A DNA stretch of 64,000 nucleotides from Achatina immaculata (GCA_009760885.1 CM019699.1:42482268-42546267); one strand, 5' to 3'; positions 10,961 to 20,655 are shown, numbered from the stretch's first letter. The notes: generated by a model not told the origin, from the sequence alone. Program-made: numbers and translations.

Positions 10961-11416
10961 CAATGAGAAAGCTGACCAACTGGCCAAAGAGGGCACTGAA
11001 ATGGAGCAACCTGACATACCAGTCACCTATAATCAGAAGAAAAGCATGATAAAAACCTACAGGAAGCCACAAACACCACCACATGATGACTATCACATGC
11101 TAAACAGAAAGGAACAAGTCACCATCTTCCGTCTCCGAACAGGACACAGCCGACTCCGAAGTCATATGTATACAAAGTTTAAGGTTGGTACTACTAATCT
11201 ATGTACATGTGCCCAGGTGCCCCAAACCGTGGAACATATCCTCCAGAACTGCATCAACTACGAGACACTGAGAAATAATTACTGGCCCAGTGAAACCACT
11301 AAAGAAGATAAGCTCTACGGTTCCATACATGAGTTACAAAAAACAGTGAAATTTATCCAAGAGACAGGACTGCAGATATAGACAGACAGTGCGAACGAAG
11401 AAGAAGAAGAAGAAGA
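10961..11416 (+). mobile_element. LINE I1 copy 4, 3' end only, with 13-bp target duplication
   Basis: The insert opens in the RNase H tail (NEKADQLAKEGTEMEQPDIP) and keeps an intact frame of about 140 residues to the I1 stop. This includes the Cys/His segment CTCAQVPQTVEHILQNC. It ends GACAGTGCGAAC followed by (GAA)n. GGAAGTCAGTGAG flanks it at 10948-10960 and 11417-11429. It splits the minus-strand I2 element, whose RT reads straight across once the insert and one duplication are skipped (RPISLTS joined to NIEKLAEQMLNN). It is a 5'-truncated, probably recent insertion. Confidence 0.92.
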
Positions 11417-11429
11417 GGAAGTCAGTGAG

Positions 11430-11645
11430 ATTGGTCTAAAGCTTTTTAGGCCATCTTTTGGTTTTCCTTTTTTTTCAGGATAGGTCTAACTATGGCTGAC
11501 TTCCAAGATTTTTATAGTACTCCACTTTGCCAGGTCTTGTTAATGAAGTTGAGCAATGTGGACTTTCCTACAGGGCCCAGATGAAGGATCATTTGAAATT
11601 TTGTCTGGTCTTTGTGCTTTTCTTAGGTGTAGCTTACCCAAGAAT
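11430..11645 (-). mobile_element. LINE I2, 5' remnant beyond the I1 insertion
   Basis: The minus strand reads SAIVRPILKKKGKPKDG and then KSFRPISLTS, the RT finger motif just before the point where I1 entered. Further 5' it shows PDKISNDPSSGPCRK with a frame break. It abuts the 34-bp array at about 11645, so I2 itself is 5'-truncated inside that array. Confidence 0.75.
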
Positions 11646-12104
11646 GTCTGTAATGATGCTATAATATGTAGAATAGAAGGTCTGTAATGATGCTATAACA
11701 TGTAGAATAGAAGGTCTGTAATGATGCTATAACATGTAGAATAGAAGGTCTGTAATGATGCTATAACATGTAGAATAGAAGGTCTGTAATGATGCTATAA
11801 CATGTAGAAGAGGTCTGTAATGATTCTAAAACATGTAGAAGAAAAGGTCTGTAATAATACTATAACATGTAGAAGAGAAGGTCTGTAATAATACTATAAC
11901 ATGTAGAAGAGAAGGTCTGTAATAATACTATAACATACAGAAGAGAAGGTCTGTAATAATACTATAATATGTAGAAGAGAAGGTCTGTATTAATACTATA
12001 ATATGCAGAAGAGAAGGTCTGTAATAATACTATATTATGTAGAAGAGAAGGTCTGTAATAATACTACAATATGTAGAAGAGAAGGTCTGTAATAATACTA
12101 TAAA
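11646..12104. repeat. 34-bp tandem repeat, main block, about 13 copies
   Basis: Two subtypes are ordered along the array. The left copies read TGTAATGATGCTATAACATG then TAGAATAGAAGGTC. The right copies read TGTAATAATACTATAACATG then TAGAAGAGAAGGTC. One shortened copy sits near 11815. Such subtype zones indicate local expansion. Further single copies are at 12768-12798 and 13890-13945, after the inserts. Confidence 0.9.
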
Positions 12105-12194
12105 AATCACAAGGTCACAGTGTACATTAAAAAAAACACACAAAAAAACTAGCAGAACTATGAGAAAAGAAAAGGTTGACTAAAGAACAAAAAC

Positions 12195-12598
12195 AACTCC
12201 TATATGGGGAATTTCTGAATGGAAAATGGAAAGCAGGAGGGAATAAAAGGCAATACAAGGATACACTCAAAACCTAACTCAAGGCCTTCGGGATAGACAC
12301 AAACTCTTGGGAGTCCAAAGCACAAGTCCGCCCATCATGGAGGGCTTTAACCACCCTGGGTGCTCAGAGAGCAGAGCGCTCAAGAATTGAAAGTGCCCAG
12401 CACAAACGTGCAAAGTGAAAAGCCAAGGCTGCACAGGCACCCACAACTGAATCTGAACATGCATGTTCTGTGTGTAGCAAAACTTTTAAAGCTCGTATAG
12501 GGCTAGTTGGTCACACACGGACACACCTCACACTATTTAGACCAAGATGAAGCTGTAGTCATTATCAAGGACGATGGACGACAACAACAACAACAATA
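12195..12598 (+). mobile_element. 3' end of another LINE with C2H2 zinc finger
   Basis: The plus frame begins QLLYGEFLNGKWKAGGNKR-QYKDTLK and continues FGIDTNSWESKAQVRPSWRALTT. After a stop it has CSVCSKTFKARIGLVGHTRTH, a C2H2 finger of C-x2-C-x12-H-x3-H type. It ends in sense TTATCAAGGACGATGGACGA followed by (CAA)n. LINEs of this sort carry such a finger at the extreme C-terminus, and the CGATGGAC ending is characteristic. Only the last ~400 bp were inserted into the 34-bp array zone, and a stop breaks it. The exact left edge is uncertain by about 20 bp. Confidence 0.75.
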
Positions 12599-12611
12599 AT
12601 ACTATAATATG

Positions 12612-12756
12612 TCCCTTGTGGTCCTCTCGTGGATCTCGTGTGGTCCTTTCGGGGACCACACAGGAGACCACGGGACCTAACGAGGACCACAGGCATAAAT
12701 TCAGTAGGATCACAGTGTGGTTTTGGTGGTAGAAGCGAACAAAGAAGAAGAAGAAG
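12612..12756 (+). mobile_element. Candidate SINE S1 copy B
   Basis: A second copy of the unit at 6865-6996, here 145 bp. It ends AGAAGCGAACAAAGAAGAAGAAGAAG, close to the I1 LINE end GTGCGAACGAAGAAG. ACTATAATATG lies on both sides (12601-12611 and 12757-12767). That string is also part of the 34-bp array unit, so it is weaker evidence of target duplication than in copy A. A perfect 8-bp stem with a 6-base loop lies at 12639-12660 (TGTGGTCC / GGACCACA). Confidence 0.65.
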
Positions 12757-12809
12757 ACTATAATATGTAGAAGAGAAGGTCTGTAATAATACTATAATAT
12801 GTAAAAGAA

Positions 12810-13878
12810 TCAATAGAGATGCACTGTGGAAAATCCTAAGATGGCATGGCCTCCCCCATAAAATAGTTAATGTAATAAAAGCCCTATACGAGGGTTTTCA
12901 GTGCAAAGTTATCTGTGGAGAACATACCTCCAGCAGCTTTAGGGTAAAAACAGGAGTGAAACAGGGATGTGTACTATCACCAACATTATTTATCTTGGCA
13001 GTAGACTGGTTAATGAAGGAGGCAACATCAGACAAACGCAGAGGATTACAATAGACCCTTGACACAGTGCTGGAGGACCTTGACTTTGCGGACGACATTT
13101 GTCTATTATCAAGCAGTCACAAAGATATGCAAGATAAAATAAACAAGCTAACTCAGAATGCAAACAACATAGGACTAAAGATCAATGTAGGAAAGACAAA
13201 GTTAATGAAGCAAAATGTAAACAACAGAAATGTACTCAGAGTAGGTAACAAGTTAGTGGAGGAGGTCAACGAATGTGTATACCTTGGCAGCAGAGTAGTA
13301 GAAAATGGAGACAGCACAGAGGACATCAACAGCAGACTTATTAGACCAAACCAGGCTTTTGCTATTCTGTAGACTATATGGAAATAAAAAAAAACTAAGC
13401 ATAAATATGAAAATCATGATATTTAAGAGTAATGTTCTAAGTGTACTACACTATGGAAGTGAATGCTGGAAAATCACCAAAACCATAGAAAACAAGTTGA
13501 ATTCTTTCCAGACTAAGTTTACGAAGAATTAGAAAAATATTTTGGCCAAACACCATAAGAAATAACATCTTATTAGCAGAAATGCAGATGAAACCACTGA
13601 CAACAATTATTGAGGAAAGACGCTGGCGATGGTTGGGACATGTGCTCCGAATGACTGACAACTCACTACCAAAAATAGCACTAAGATGGACACCACAGGG
13701 GAGCAGAAGTAAGGGTAGACCAAAAGAGTCATGGAGAAGAACAACAGAAAGGATGTTGAGCAATAGAGGGCTCACCTGGGCAAGAGCAGAAAAAAAGGTG
13801 AAGGACAGGCATTTGTGGAAAACCCTTGCGGAAGCCCCATGTGCCCTGGGCACTTAAGGTTCAGAGAGAGAGAGAGAG
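12810..13878 (+). mobile_element. LINE R1 copy 2, 5'-truncated, with 11-bp target duplication
   Basis: It starts within RT (NRDALWKILRWHGLPHK) and continues through TGVKQGCVLSPTLF, a stop at 13051, LDFADDICLL (intact FADD), VYLGSRVVENGDS and the C-terminus RRWRWLGHVLRM, RPKESWRRT to ALGT and a stop at 13855. It ends AAGGTTCAGAGAGAG. ATGTAAAAGAA flanks it at 12799-12809 and 13879-13889. This variant of the local array unit is shared by both flanks, so it is a true target duplication. This copy lacks two frame lesions that copies 1 and 3 share, so it is closer to a working ancestor. Confidence 0.92.
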
Positions 13879-13889
13879 ATGTAAAAGAA

Positions 13890-14356
13890 GGTCTGTAATA
13901 ATACTATAACATGTAGAAGAGAAGGTCTGTAATGATGGTATAACATAAAAATCACAAGGTCACAGTGTATGTTCAGAAAAAATAAAAACTAGCAGAACTC
14001 CGAGAAAAGAAAAGGATGACAAAGAACAAAAAGTATAGAAATGAACTGAGGAAGCATGTGCTGCATGTGTGCAATTTGCAGGAAGCTAATATTGTGTATG
14101 TCTATATAGAGGAACCTTATATTGTCTATGTTTAAACTGAGAAAACTTATACTGGGTATGCCAAAATACAAAAAGCTTACCTGTGCCACATGTTCATCAT
14201 AGAGTTCAGGTGGATGGCACCAAAGAGCATCAGTGTCAGATCCAATGTTATCAGTAAATTGTAATGTAATCAGAGACTAGCATATTCACATTTAGGGCTT
14301 TCTCATATGTGCCACACCTTCCATATCAACACCTGCTGAAGCGTATGCCTGCTGAT
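13890..14356. other. End of the 34-bp array, then unassigned sequence
   Basis: About two array copies run to 13945. Then the phrase ATAAAAATCACAAGGTCACAGTGT repeats one found at 12103-12125, followed by a related tail (CTAGCAGAACT...GAGAAAAGAAAAGG). So a ~100-bp block flanking the array is duplicated. An imperfect ~35-bp repeat with AAGCTAATATTGTGTATGTC follows at 14065-14180. I see no gene. Confidence 0.6.
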
Positions 14357-15544
14357 GGAGCCAGTCAGTGGTTGTGGGTCAGTCAGTGTCAGTCATTTGC
14401 ATGTCCCTTGTGGAACTTTGCCTACCTAACAGCTCTCCTGTAGGTCTTTTGGTTGTAAGCAAGATGCCCTGCTGCTGATGCATCCATTTGAAGATTATCA
14501 ATGATGTCTTGCACCCATCTTTGCCTTGGTCTTCCTCTCTTTCTTTTTCCCATTATGTACCCTTCCAAGATGGTTTTCTCTAAATTATCATGACATTTAA
14601 TGTGTCCAAAAATATTTAAGTTTTCTCTCTTTAATCCTTTTTACTAGCCAACCTTCTTCAGTATTAAGTTCCTGTAGTATAGATATATTTGTTCTTTTTT
14701 GTGTCCATGATATTTGAGGAACTCTTCTGTAGCATTTACATTCAAAGGCATTTATGTGTTTCTCAGCTGTTTTGTTAAGTGTCCAGGTCTCACAGGCATA
14801 TGTTGTGATGAGAAAGATGCATGCCCTTAGAAATCTTAATTTTGTAGTTCTGTCTGTTCCTCTCATATTCTTTAGTTGTTTTAGTTTCTGAAGAGCGATA
14901 GATGTCCTCCTTTTAATTTCCCTCATTGTATCTCCATTATTGGAGATAATGTAATGATCCAAGATATTCAAAACTCTCCACCTCTTCCATTGGAGATAAT
15001 GTAATGATTCAAGATATTCAAAACTCTCCACCTCTTCCACTTTTTCCTCACTGATACATATTTCAGCTGCCTTGTTTGTTTTGCCAGTTATCATAAATTT
15101 TGTTTTCTTTGAATTAAGATAAAGGTTTTGCTCTTCACTATTCTTATGGACTGACATAATATAATTAGTTTTTCCATTCCTTTTTGTGTTGTGTACAGTA
15201 ATACTGTGTCATCAGCGTGTCTAATCTCTGGTATTTCATAACCTCCAATTGTTATGACATCATAATATTCTTTGTCTACACCTTCTCTAACATTCTTCAT
15301 TATATTTTCAGTATACAAGTTAAATAAGTAAGGTGAAAATATGCATCCCTGACGGATCCCTTGTTTTATGTCAAACAAAATTGTTGTTTCACCATTTATT
15401 CTTACTGCCGCCTGTTGGTTTAAATACAGCAGTGATATTAATTGTATCATATGTGTTGGAAATCTCATTTTTTCCATTATTTCCCAAAGTTTCTGGTGTT
15501 ATACACAATCAAATGCTTTTGAAAATAGTCTATAGAAGATAAAT
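14357..15544 (-). mobile_element. RTE-like LINE R2 copy 1, 3' half (interrupted by R1 copy 3)
   Basis: Minus-strand frames give, 5' to 3': EKMRFPTHMIQLISLLY, INGETTILFDIKQGIRQGCIFSPYLF (RT motif B, about 15370), IRHADDTVLL (motif C, about 15210), the ISEEKVEEVESFEYL strand, TYACETWTLNKTAEKHINAFE and KYFWTH. The end carries GRPRQRWVQDIIDN and YNQKTYRRAVR. The 3' terminus at about 14360 is made of GACTGAC-type repeats. A 50-bp internal duplication (GAGTTTTGAATATCTTGGATC...) sits at about 14930-15035. The 5' continuation lies at 18173-18600. Confidence 0.88.
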
Positions 15545-15558
15545 ATAGATTCACATTA
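15545..15558. repeat. 14-bp target-site duplication, left copy
   Basis: ATAGATTCACATTA at 15545-15558 is repeated exactly at 18159-18172, on either side of R1 copy 3. Removing the insert and one repeat rejoins R2's minus-strand reading (EKCREFNVNLYLS then IDY), which proves the insertion. Confidence 0.95.
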
Positions 15559-18158
15559 TTCACAAAGCTGTCTATTATAGTTTGTTATGCACCAACAGAA
15601 GCAGCTGAAGAGAAATTAAAAGAAGATTTTTACAACAGCCTCCAAGCCACAGTAGAAACAATACCCAAGCATGATATGCTACTCATCTTGTGCGACTTCA
15701 ATGCAAAAGTAGGTGAGGGAAATGAAGATAGAAGAAGAATCATGGGAAGAGAAGGAATCAGAGAAATAAATGAAAATGGAGAAAGACTGTGTAGTTTCTG
15801 TGAAGAAAACATAATGACCATCGGAGGGACAATTTTCCAACATAAAAACATCCATAAAGTGACTTGGAGGTCCCCAGATAAAAAACCACAGAAAACCAAA
15901 TCGATCACATACTAATAAACAACAAGTGGAAAAGGTCACTACAAGATGTGCGAGCAAGAAAAGGAGCAGATGTAGGAAGTGATCACAACCTTCTGGTAGC
16001 AAAAATAAAACTAAAATTAAGGAAAGCCAGAATTGGAGAACACAGAAAGATACATTTTGATACAAGAAAACTGAAAGACCAGCAAACAATGAATGAATTC
16101 TCAATAGTACTTAAGAACTGCTTCAGTGTCCTACAAGACGAAGCAGAAATGTTCATACTAAACCTCAATAAAACACTACAGGAAACAGCAAAAGAGGTGC
16201 TGGGATATCGGAAATGGAGAAAAGAGGAATGGATAAGCAAGACCACATGGGAAAAGATAGAGCAAAGAAAAGAAATCAAGAAAAAATTACTGAAAACCAA
16301 ATCACAAGTTTTAAGTAATTATGCACAAAAAGACAAAGAAGTGAAGGAATCATGCTGTCAAGATAAAAGTCAATACTATGACAACTTAGCAGAAGCAGAA
16401 GAGAAAGTAGTATATGCAAGTGACATGAAAACCATGTACAAAACCACAAAGCAGATGACAGGTAACTTCAGCACAAGATGTGAGAGTGCAATAAGGACAC
16501 ATAAGGGACAACTGGTCAGTGGATAAAAAAAAAATTGAAAGATGGAGGGAACACTTTAAAACCCTACTAAACAGAACACAAGCAGTACAAACAATAGACA
16601 TACCTGAAGCAAAAACAGAACTAAACATCAATACAGGACCAATTAAGTAAGTGAAGTAAAGGAGGCAATAAAGAAGCTAAAATTAGACAGGGCACCAGGT
16701 GAAGATGAAGTGACTGCTGAGATGCTGAAAGCAGAAGAAACAGAAACACCAAAACAACTCTGCCGGATACTACAACAAATTTGGGATCTAGAAAAAGCTC
16801 CAGAGGAGTGGAAAACTGGCCTTATAGTAAGACTACCAAAGAAGGGTGACCTCAGAGATTGCAGGAACTGGAGAGGCATTACCCTACTGCCACTCACCAG
16901 TAAAGTATTTTGCAGAATAATCATCAACAAAATTGTACCAACACTTGAGGGAAAACTTCAGAAAGAGCAGGCAGGATTTAGGAAAGGAAGATCATGCATT
17001 GACCACATATTTGTACTTAGACAAATATTAGAACAGGCAAATGAGTGGCATAGCACAACATATGCACTGTTTATAGATTTTGAGAAAGCTTTTGACAGTG
17101 TCAACAGAGATGCACCTGTGGAAAATCCTAAGATGGCATGGCCTCCCACATAAGATAGTGAATGTAATCAAAGCAATATAAGAGGATTTTCAGTGCAAAG
17201 TTATCTGTGGAGAACATACCTCCAGCAGCTTTAGGGTAAAAACAGGAGTGAAGCAGGGATGTGTACTATCACCAACATTATTTATCTTGGCAGTAGACTG
17301 GTTAATGAAGGAGGCAACATCAAACAAATGCAGGGGATTACAATGGACCTTTGACACAGTGCTGGAGGACCTTGGCCTTGCAGACGACATTTGTCTACTA
17401 CTATCAAAGATATGCAAGACAATAATAAACAAGCTAACTCAGAATGCAAACAACATAGGACTAAAGATCAATATAGAAAAGACAAAGTTAATGAAGCAAA
17501 ATGTGAACAACATAAATGTACTCATAGCAAGTTAGTGGAGGAGGTCAACGAATGTGTATATCTTGGCAGTAGAGTAGTAGAAAATGGAGACAGCACAGAG
17601 GACGTCAACAGCAGACTTACTAGAGCAAACCAGGCTTTTGCTATGCTGCAGACTATATGGAAATCTTTAAAACTAAGCATGAATATGAAAATCATTTTAT
17701 TTAATAGTAATGCTCAAAGTGTACTACACTATGGAAGTGAATGCTGGAAAATCACAAAAACCATAGAAAACAAGTTGAATTCTTTCCAGACTAAATGTTT
17801 ATGAAGAATTAGAAAAATATTTTGGCCAAACACTATAAGAAAAAACATCTTGTTGGCAAAAATGCAGATGAAGCCACTGACAGCAATTATTGAGGAAAGA
17901 CGCTGGCGATGGTTGGGACATGTGCTTCGAATGACTGACAACTCACTACCAAAAATAGCACTAAGATGGACACACACAGGAACAAGAAGTAAGGGTAGAC
18001 CAAAATAGACATGGAGAAGAACAACAGAGAGGATGTTGAGCAATAGAGGGCTCACCTGGGCAAGAGCAGAAAAAAAGGCAAAGGACAGGCATTTGTGGAA
18101 AACCCTTGCGGAAGCCCCATGTGCCCTGGGCACTTAAGGTTCAGAGAGAGAGAGGGAG
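15559..18158 (+). mobile_element. LINE R1 copy 3, 5'-truncated, inserted in R2
   Basis: The 2.6-kb copy opens inside the APE domain (LSIIVCYAPTEAAEE) and keeps LILCDFNAKVGEGN at about 15685, which copy 1 has lost. It continues VTWRSPDKK, VGSDHNLLVAKIKLKL and the linker (15948-16526). The RT follows: LPKKGDLRDCRNWRGITLL, FIDFEKAFDSV, MKQGCVLSPTLF (GVKQ to GMKQ-type context) and LADDICLL. The C-terminus has RRWRWLGHVLRM. It ends AAGGTTCAGAGAGAGAGAGG with only a short GA tail. Stops at 16524, 16649 and 17151 and shifts near 17117 and 17534 disable it. Exact 14-bp target duplications flank it. Confidence 0.93.
15948..17153 (+). pseudogene. APE end, linker and RT fingers/palm of R1 copy 3
   Basis: 15948-16526 is open for 192 codons from ADVGSDHNLLVA, the catalytic Asp-His of the endonuclease, through a Lys/Glu-rich linker to QLVSG and a TAA. 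16710-17153 is open from the RT linker to FDSVNRDAPVEN and a stop. Copy 1 has the same TAA after QLVSG, the same TAAGTGAAGTAA stops and the same extra base after NRDA. Copies 1 and 3 therefore descend from an already broken source. Confidence 0.8.
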
Positions 18159-18172
18159 ATAGATTCACATTA

Positions 18173-18600
18173 AATTCTCTGCATTTCTCTATTATTAATC
18201 TTATATTGAATATATGATCTCTTGTTCGTCTTTTTTTGTCTAAAACCAACTTGATTTCTTCTTCTATCTTCTTATGAAGTCTAACCATTATGAATTTTAA
18301 TAGAAATTTACTGGCATGACTAATCAAGGAAATGGTTCTGTAATTTGTACATAATTTCAAGTTACCATTTTTTGACAGTGGTATGATTATAGTACTTTTC
18401 CATTCTTTTGGTCAAATACCTGAATGCCATATCTTTTTACATAGTGCATGATAGATTGTTGCACATTTCTTTCCTCCTGCTTTAATAAGTTCAGCTGTTA
18501 TCTCATCATATCCTGGTGATTTATCATTTTTCAGATTCTTTATTGCCCATAAAACTTCTTATATTGTCAGTTCGCGTTATTTCTCCTCCAATAATAATAA
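18173..18600 (-). mobile_element. LINE R2 copy 1, 5' part beyond the R1 insertion
   Basis: The minus strand reads NLKNDKSPGYDEITAELIKAG, then KKIWHSGI and PLSKNGNLKLCTNYRTISLISH, then KLVLDKKRRTRDHIFNIRLIIEK. These are the RT entry, finger motif and helix before motif A. It flows into the 15544 end once the R1 insert is removed. A stop follows HSGI. The 5' edge is not sharp. Confidence 0.85.
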
Positions 18601-18845
18601 TTCATACTGGTGATTTTTGTCCTCACAGTCATTTGTATCATACATTCCTCTGCAATGGTTGTGGGTTACACAGCTAAAGCACTTCTTTCAGAAAAAATGT
18701 CCACTTCCCCTCTTCTCCCCCAATTCACTCATTTTCCTGATGGGATTGTTGTCATTCAACATGATGTCATCCTCCATATGCAGCTTATGCTAGACATCTC
18801 TTGCAAACTCCTCCTTGTTCATTCTTAGGATGCCCTGAATTGATG
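18601..18845. other. No assignable gene
   Basis: A 72-codon plus frame (18610-18828) and broken minus frames exist, but neither shows a family motif. The stretch may be old element sequence. I see no promoter, RNA or repeat signal. Confidence 0.4.
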
Positions 18846-18939
18846 TTGTGAAAACATACTTCAAGACTGCCAACATGGCAAACCACCCCCTGCTACCAGA
18901 GCTGAACTCAGGAAAGGGCAAGCATATCAAGCCAGGGAG

Positions 18940-19311
18940 ATGGCAGAGGCAGAAGAGACACTGTCAGCAGTCTGTGACCCAGAAGAGACTCTGTCAGCAG
19001 TCTGTGACCCAGAAGAGACTCTGTCAGCAGTCTGTGACCCAAAAGAGACACTGTCAGCAGTATGTGACCCAGAAGAGACTCTGTCAGCGGTCTGTGACCC
19101 AGAAGAGACTCTGTCAGCGGTCTGTGACCCAGAAGAGACACTGTCAGCAGTCTGTGACCCAGAAGAGACACTGTCAGCGGTCTGTGACCCAGAAGAGACA
19201 CTGTCAGTGGTCTGTGACCCAGAGCAGATTTCCCTAGAACAGGAATGGACTAAAGTGCCAAATCTGCAGAATCTAATGAAGGTTGTGATCCAGCTTGGCC
19301 GTGAATGCTGA
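18940..19311 (+). CDS. Hypothetical repeat-containing ORF over a 30-bp minisatellite
   Basis: A 30-bp unit (CTGTGACCCAGAAGAGACTC and TGTCAGCAGT) is repeated about nine times at 18948-19232. The frame encodes a 10-residue motif, EETLSAVCDP. Upstream the same frame is open further (ELRKGQAYQAREMAEAEE), and downstream it exits into unique sequence (EQEWTKVPNLQNLM) before a TGA. The extension on both sides and the uniform acidic repeat are compatible with a real coding exon. However, other frames across the array are open too. No homologue is recognised, and no splice site or start stands out. Low confidence that it is expressed. Confidence 0.25.
   Translation: MAEAEETLSAVCDPEETLSAVCDPEETLSAVCDPKETLSAVCDPEETLSAVCDPEETLSAVCDPEETLSAVCDPEETLSAVCDPEETLSVVCDPEQISLEQEWTKVPNLQNLMKVVIQLGREC
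18948..19232. repeat. 30-bp tandem repeat, about 9 copies
   Basis: Copies differ by few substitutions (GACTC/GACAC, CAGCAG/CAGCGG/CAGTGG), and all keep the 30-bp length. Length conservation in multiples of three fits coding constraint, or simply recent expansion. Confidence 0.9.
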
Positions 19312-19429
19312 GACTGTGCTCAGGCTAAAACTGAGGCCCAGGTGCAGGAACAGAGTCAGCATCACTCCAAGCCACATGACCCTGGGATCTTCAGACAGGT
19401 CCGTGGCACAAGGTCTAAAAAGTGGATGG

Positions 19430-19527
19430 GCCTATGTTGTCCACCATAATGGCTAACTGGTTGTGAGTAAATCAGGAGCCTATGTTGTCCACCATAATGG
19501 CTAACTGGTTGTGAGTAAATCAGGAGC
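19430..19527. repeat. 49-bp direct duplication
   Basis: Two exact tandem copies of a 49-bp unit that starts GCCTATGTTGTCCACCATAA and ends AAATCAGGAG. A third start (GCCTATGCAG) follows and then diverges. Confidence 0.9.
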
Positions 19528-19546
19528 CTATGCAGCTACCACTTTG

Positions 19547-19718
19547 AGCATCAGAATGGAGGTGAAGGCAGCATCAGAATGGAGGTGAAGGCAGCATCAG
19601 AATGGAGGTGAAGGCAGCATCAGAATGGAGGTGAAGGCAGCATCAGAATGGAGGTGAAGGCAGCATCAGAATGGAGGTGAAGGCAGCATCAGAATGGAGG
19701 TGAAGGCAGCATCAGAAA
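19547..19718. repeat. 23-bp tandem repeat, about 7.4 copies
   Basis: The unit AGCATCAGAATGGAGGTGAA GGC is repeated seven times with essentially no differences, which indicates very recent expansion. It lies 20 bp after the 49-bp duplication. Confidence 0.95.
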
Positions 19719-19755
19719 CAATTTCCTGGTTGGTGGAGCAGGGTGACCCACATGG

Positions 19756-19807
19756 GATAATTGTATCAGTAGAAAAACATATCATAAACTATCTGTATCA
19801 ATAGAAA
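19756..19807. repeat. 32-bp array, left remnant
   Basis: TATCAGTAGAAAAACATATCATAAACTATCTG and a partial second copy match the array at 20357-20655. This shows that R5 inserted into, or at the edge of, the array. Confidence 0.7.
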
Positions 19808-20356
19808 TGCAGAACAGAAATTAGGAACAGAATAGGCCAAGCAAAGACTGCATTTCAGAGAATGAGAAACATATTAACCAACACATCCTTATCAATGAAT
19901 GTTAGAAAACGAGCCCTAAAATGCTATATTGAACCTATCTTGTTATATGGAAGTGAATCATGGACAATAGGCAAGTCTGTACAAAAATCATTGGAAGCAG
20001 CAGAAATGTGGTTTATTAGAAGAATGTTGCGAATCCCCTGGACAGCAAAAATAACTAATGAAGAATGTATGAGAAGAGCTGGAGAGACTAAAAACCTTGT
20101 CAAAAAGATAAGAGAGAGACAATGTACTTTCATAGGACATGCAATGAGAAGAGGGGGCATTGAAAATATTATAACAACAGGAAAAATAGAAGGAAGAAGA
20201 TGAAGAGGAAGACCAAGAGAAATGATACTGGACAGTCTGACGGGATGGTGTGAGAGGAGATCACCAACTGAGCTGATGGCCTGCATGAAGGATCGGATAC
20301 TCTGGAGAAGCATAATAGCCAATGCCAGTCGGCACGGCACATGATGATGATGATGA
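19808..20356 (+). mobile_element. LINE R5 3' fragment with ATG-repeat tail
   Basis: Open frame 19862-20203 reads NTSLSMNVRKRALKCYIEP, LLYGSESWTIGKSVQKSLEA, RRMLRIPWTAKITNEE and FIGHAMRRGGIENI. After a stop it continues RGRPREMILDSLTGW and ends NASRHGT and stop. This is the post-RT C-terminal region of RTE-like LINEs. The tail is (ATG)n at 20341-20356. ATCARTAGAAA occurs on both sides with one mismatch, a possible 11-bp target duplication, but it is part of the 32-bp array unit. The 5' end is cut at GCAGAACAGAAATTAGG. Confidence 0.85.
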
Positions 20357-20655
20357 TCAGTAGAAAGATATTTATACTATCTGCATCAGCAGAAAGACAT
20401 ATCATATACTATCTGCATCAGTAGAAAGACATATCATATACTATCTGCATCAGTAGAAAGACATATCATATACTATCTGCATCAGTAGAAAGACATATCA
20501 TATACTATCTGCATCAGTAGAAAGACATATCATATACTATCTGCATCAGTAGAAAGACATATCATATACTATCTGCATCAGTAGGAAGACATATCATATA
20601 CTATCTGCATCAGTAGAAAGACATATCATATACTATCTGCATCAGTAGAAAGACA
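20357..20655. repeat. 32-bp tandem repeat, about 9 copies
   Basis: The unit is ATCTGCATCAGTAGAAAGAC ATATCATATACT. Copies are almost identical, with one AGTAGGAAG variant. The right end runs directly into the mariner terminus at AGACATA/CGAGGCTG. Confidence 0.92.
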
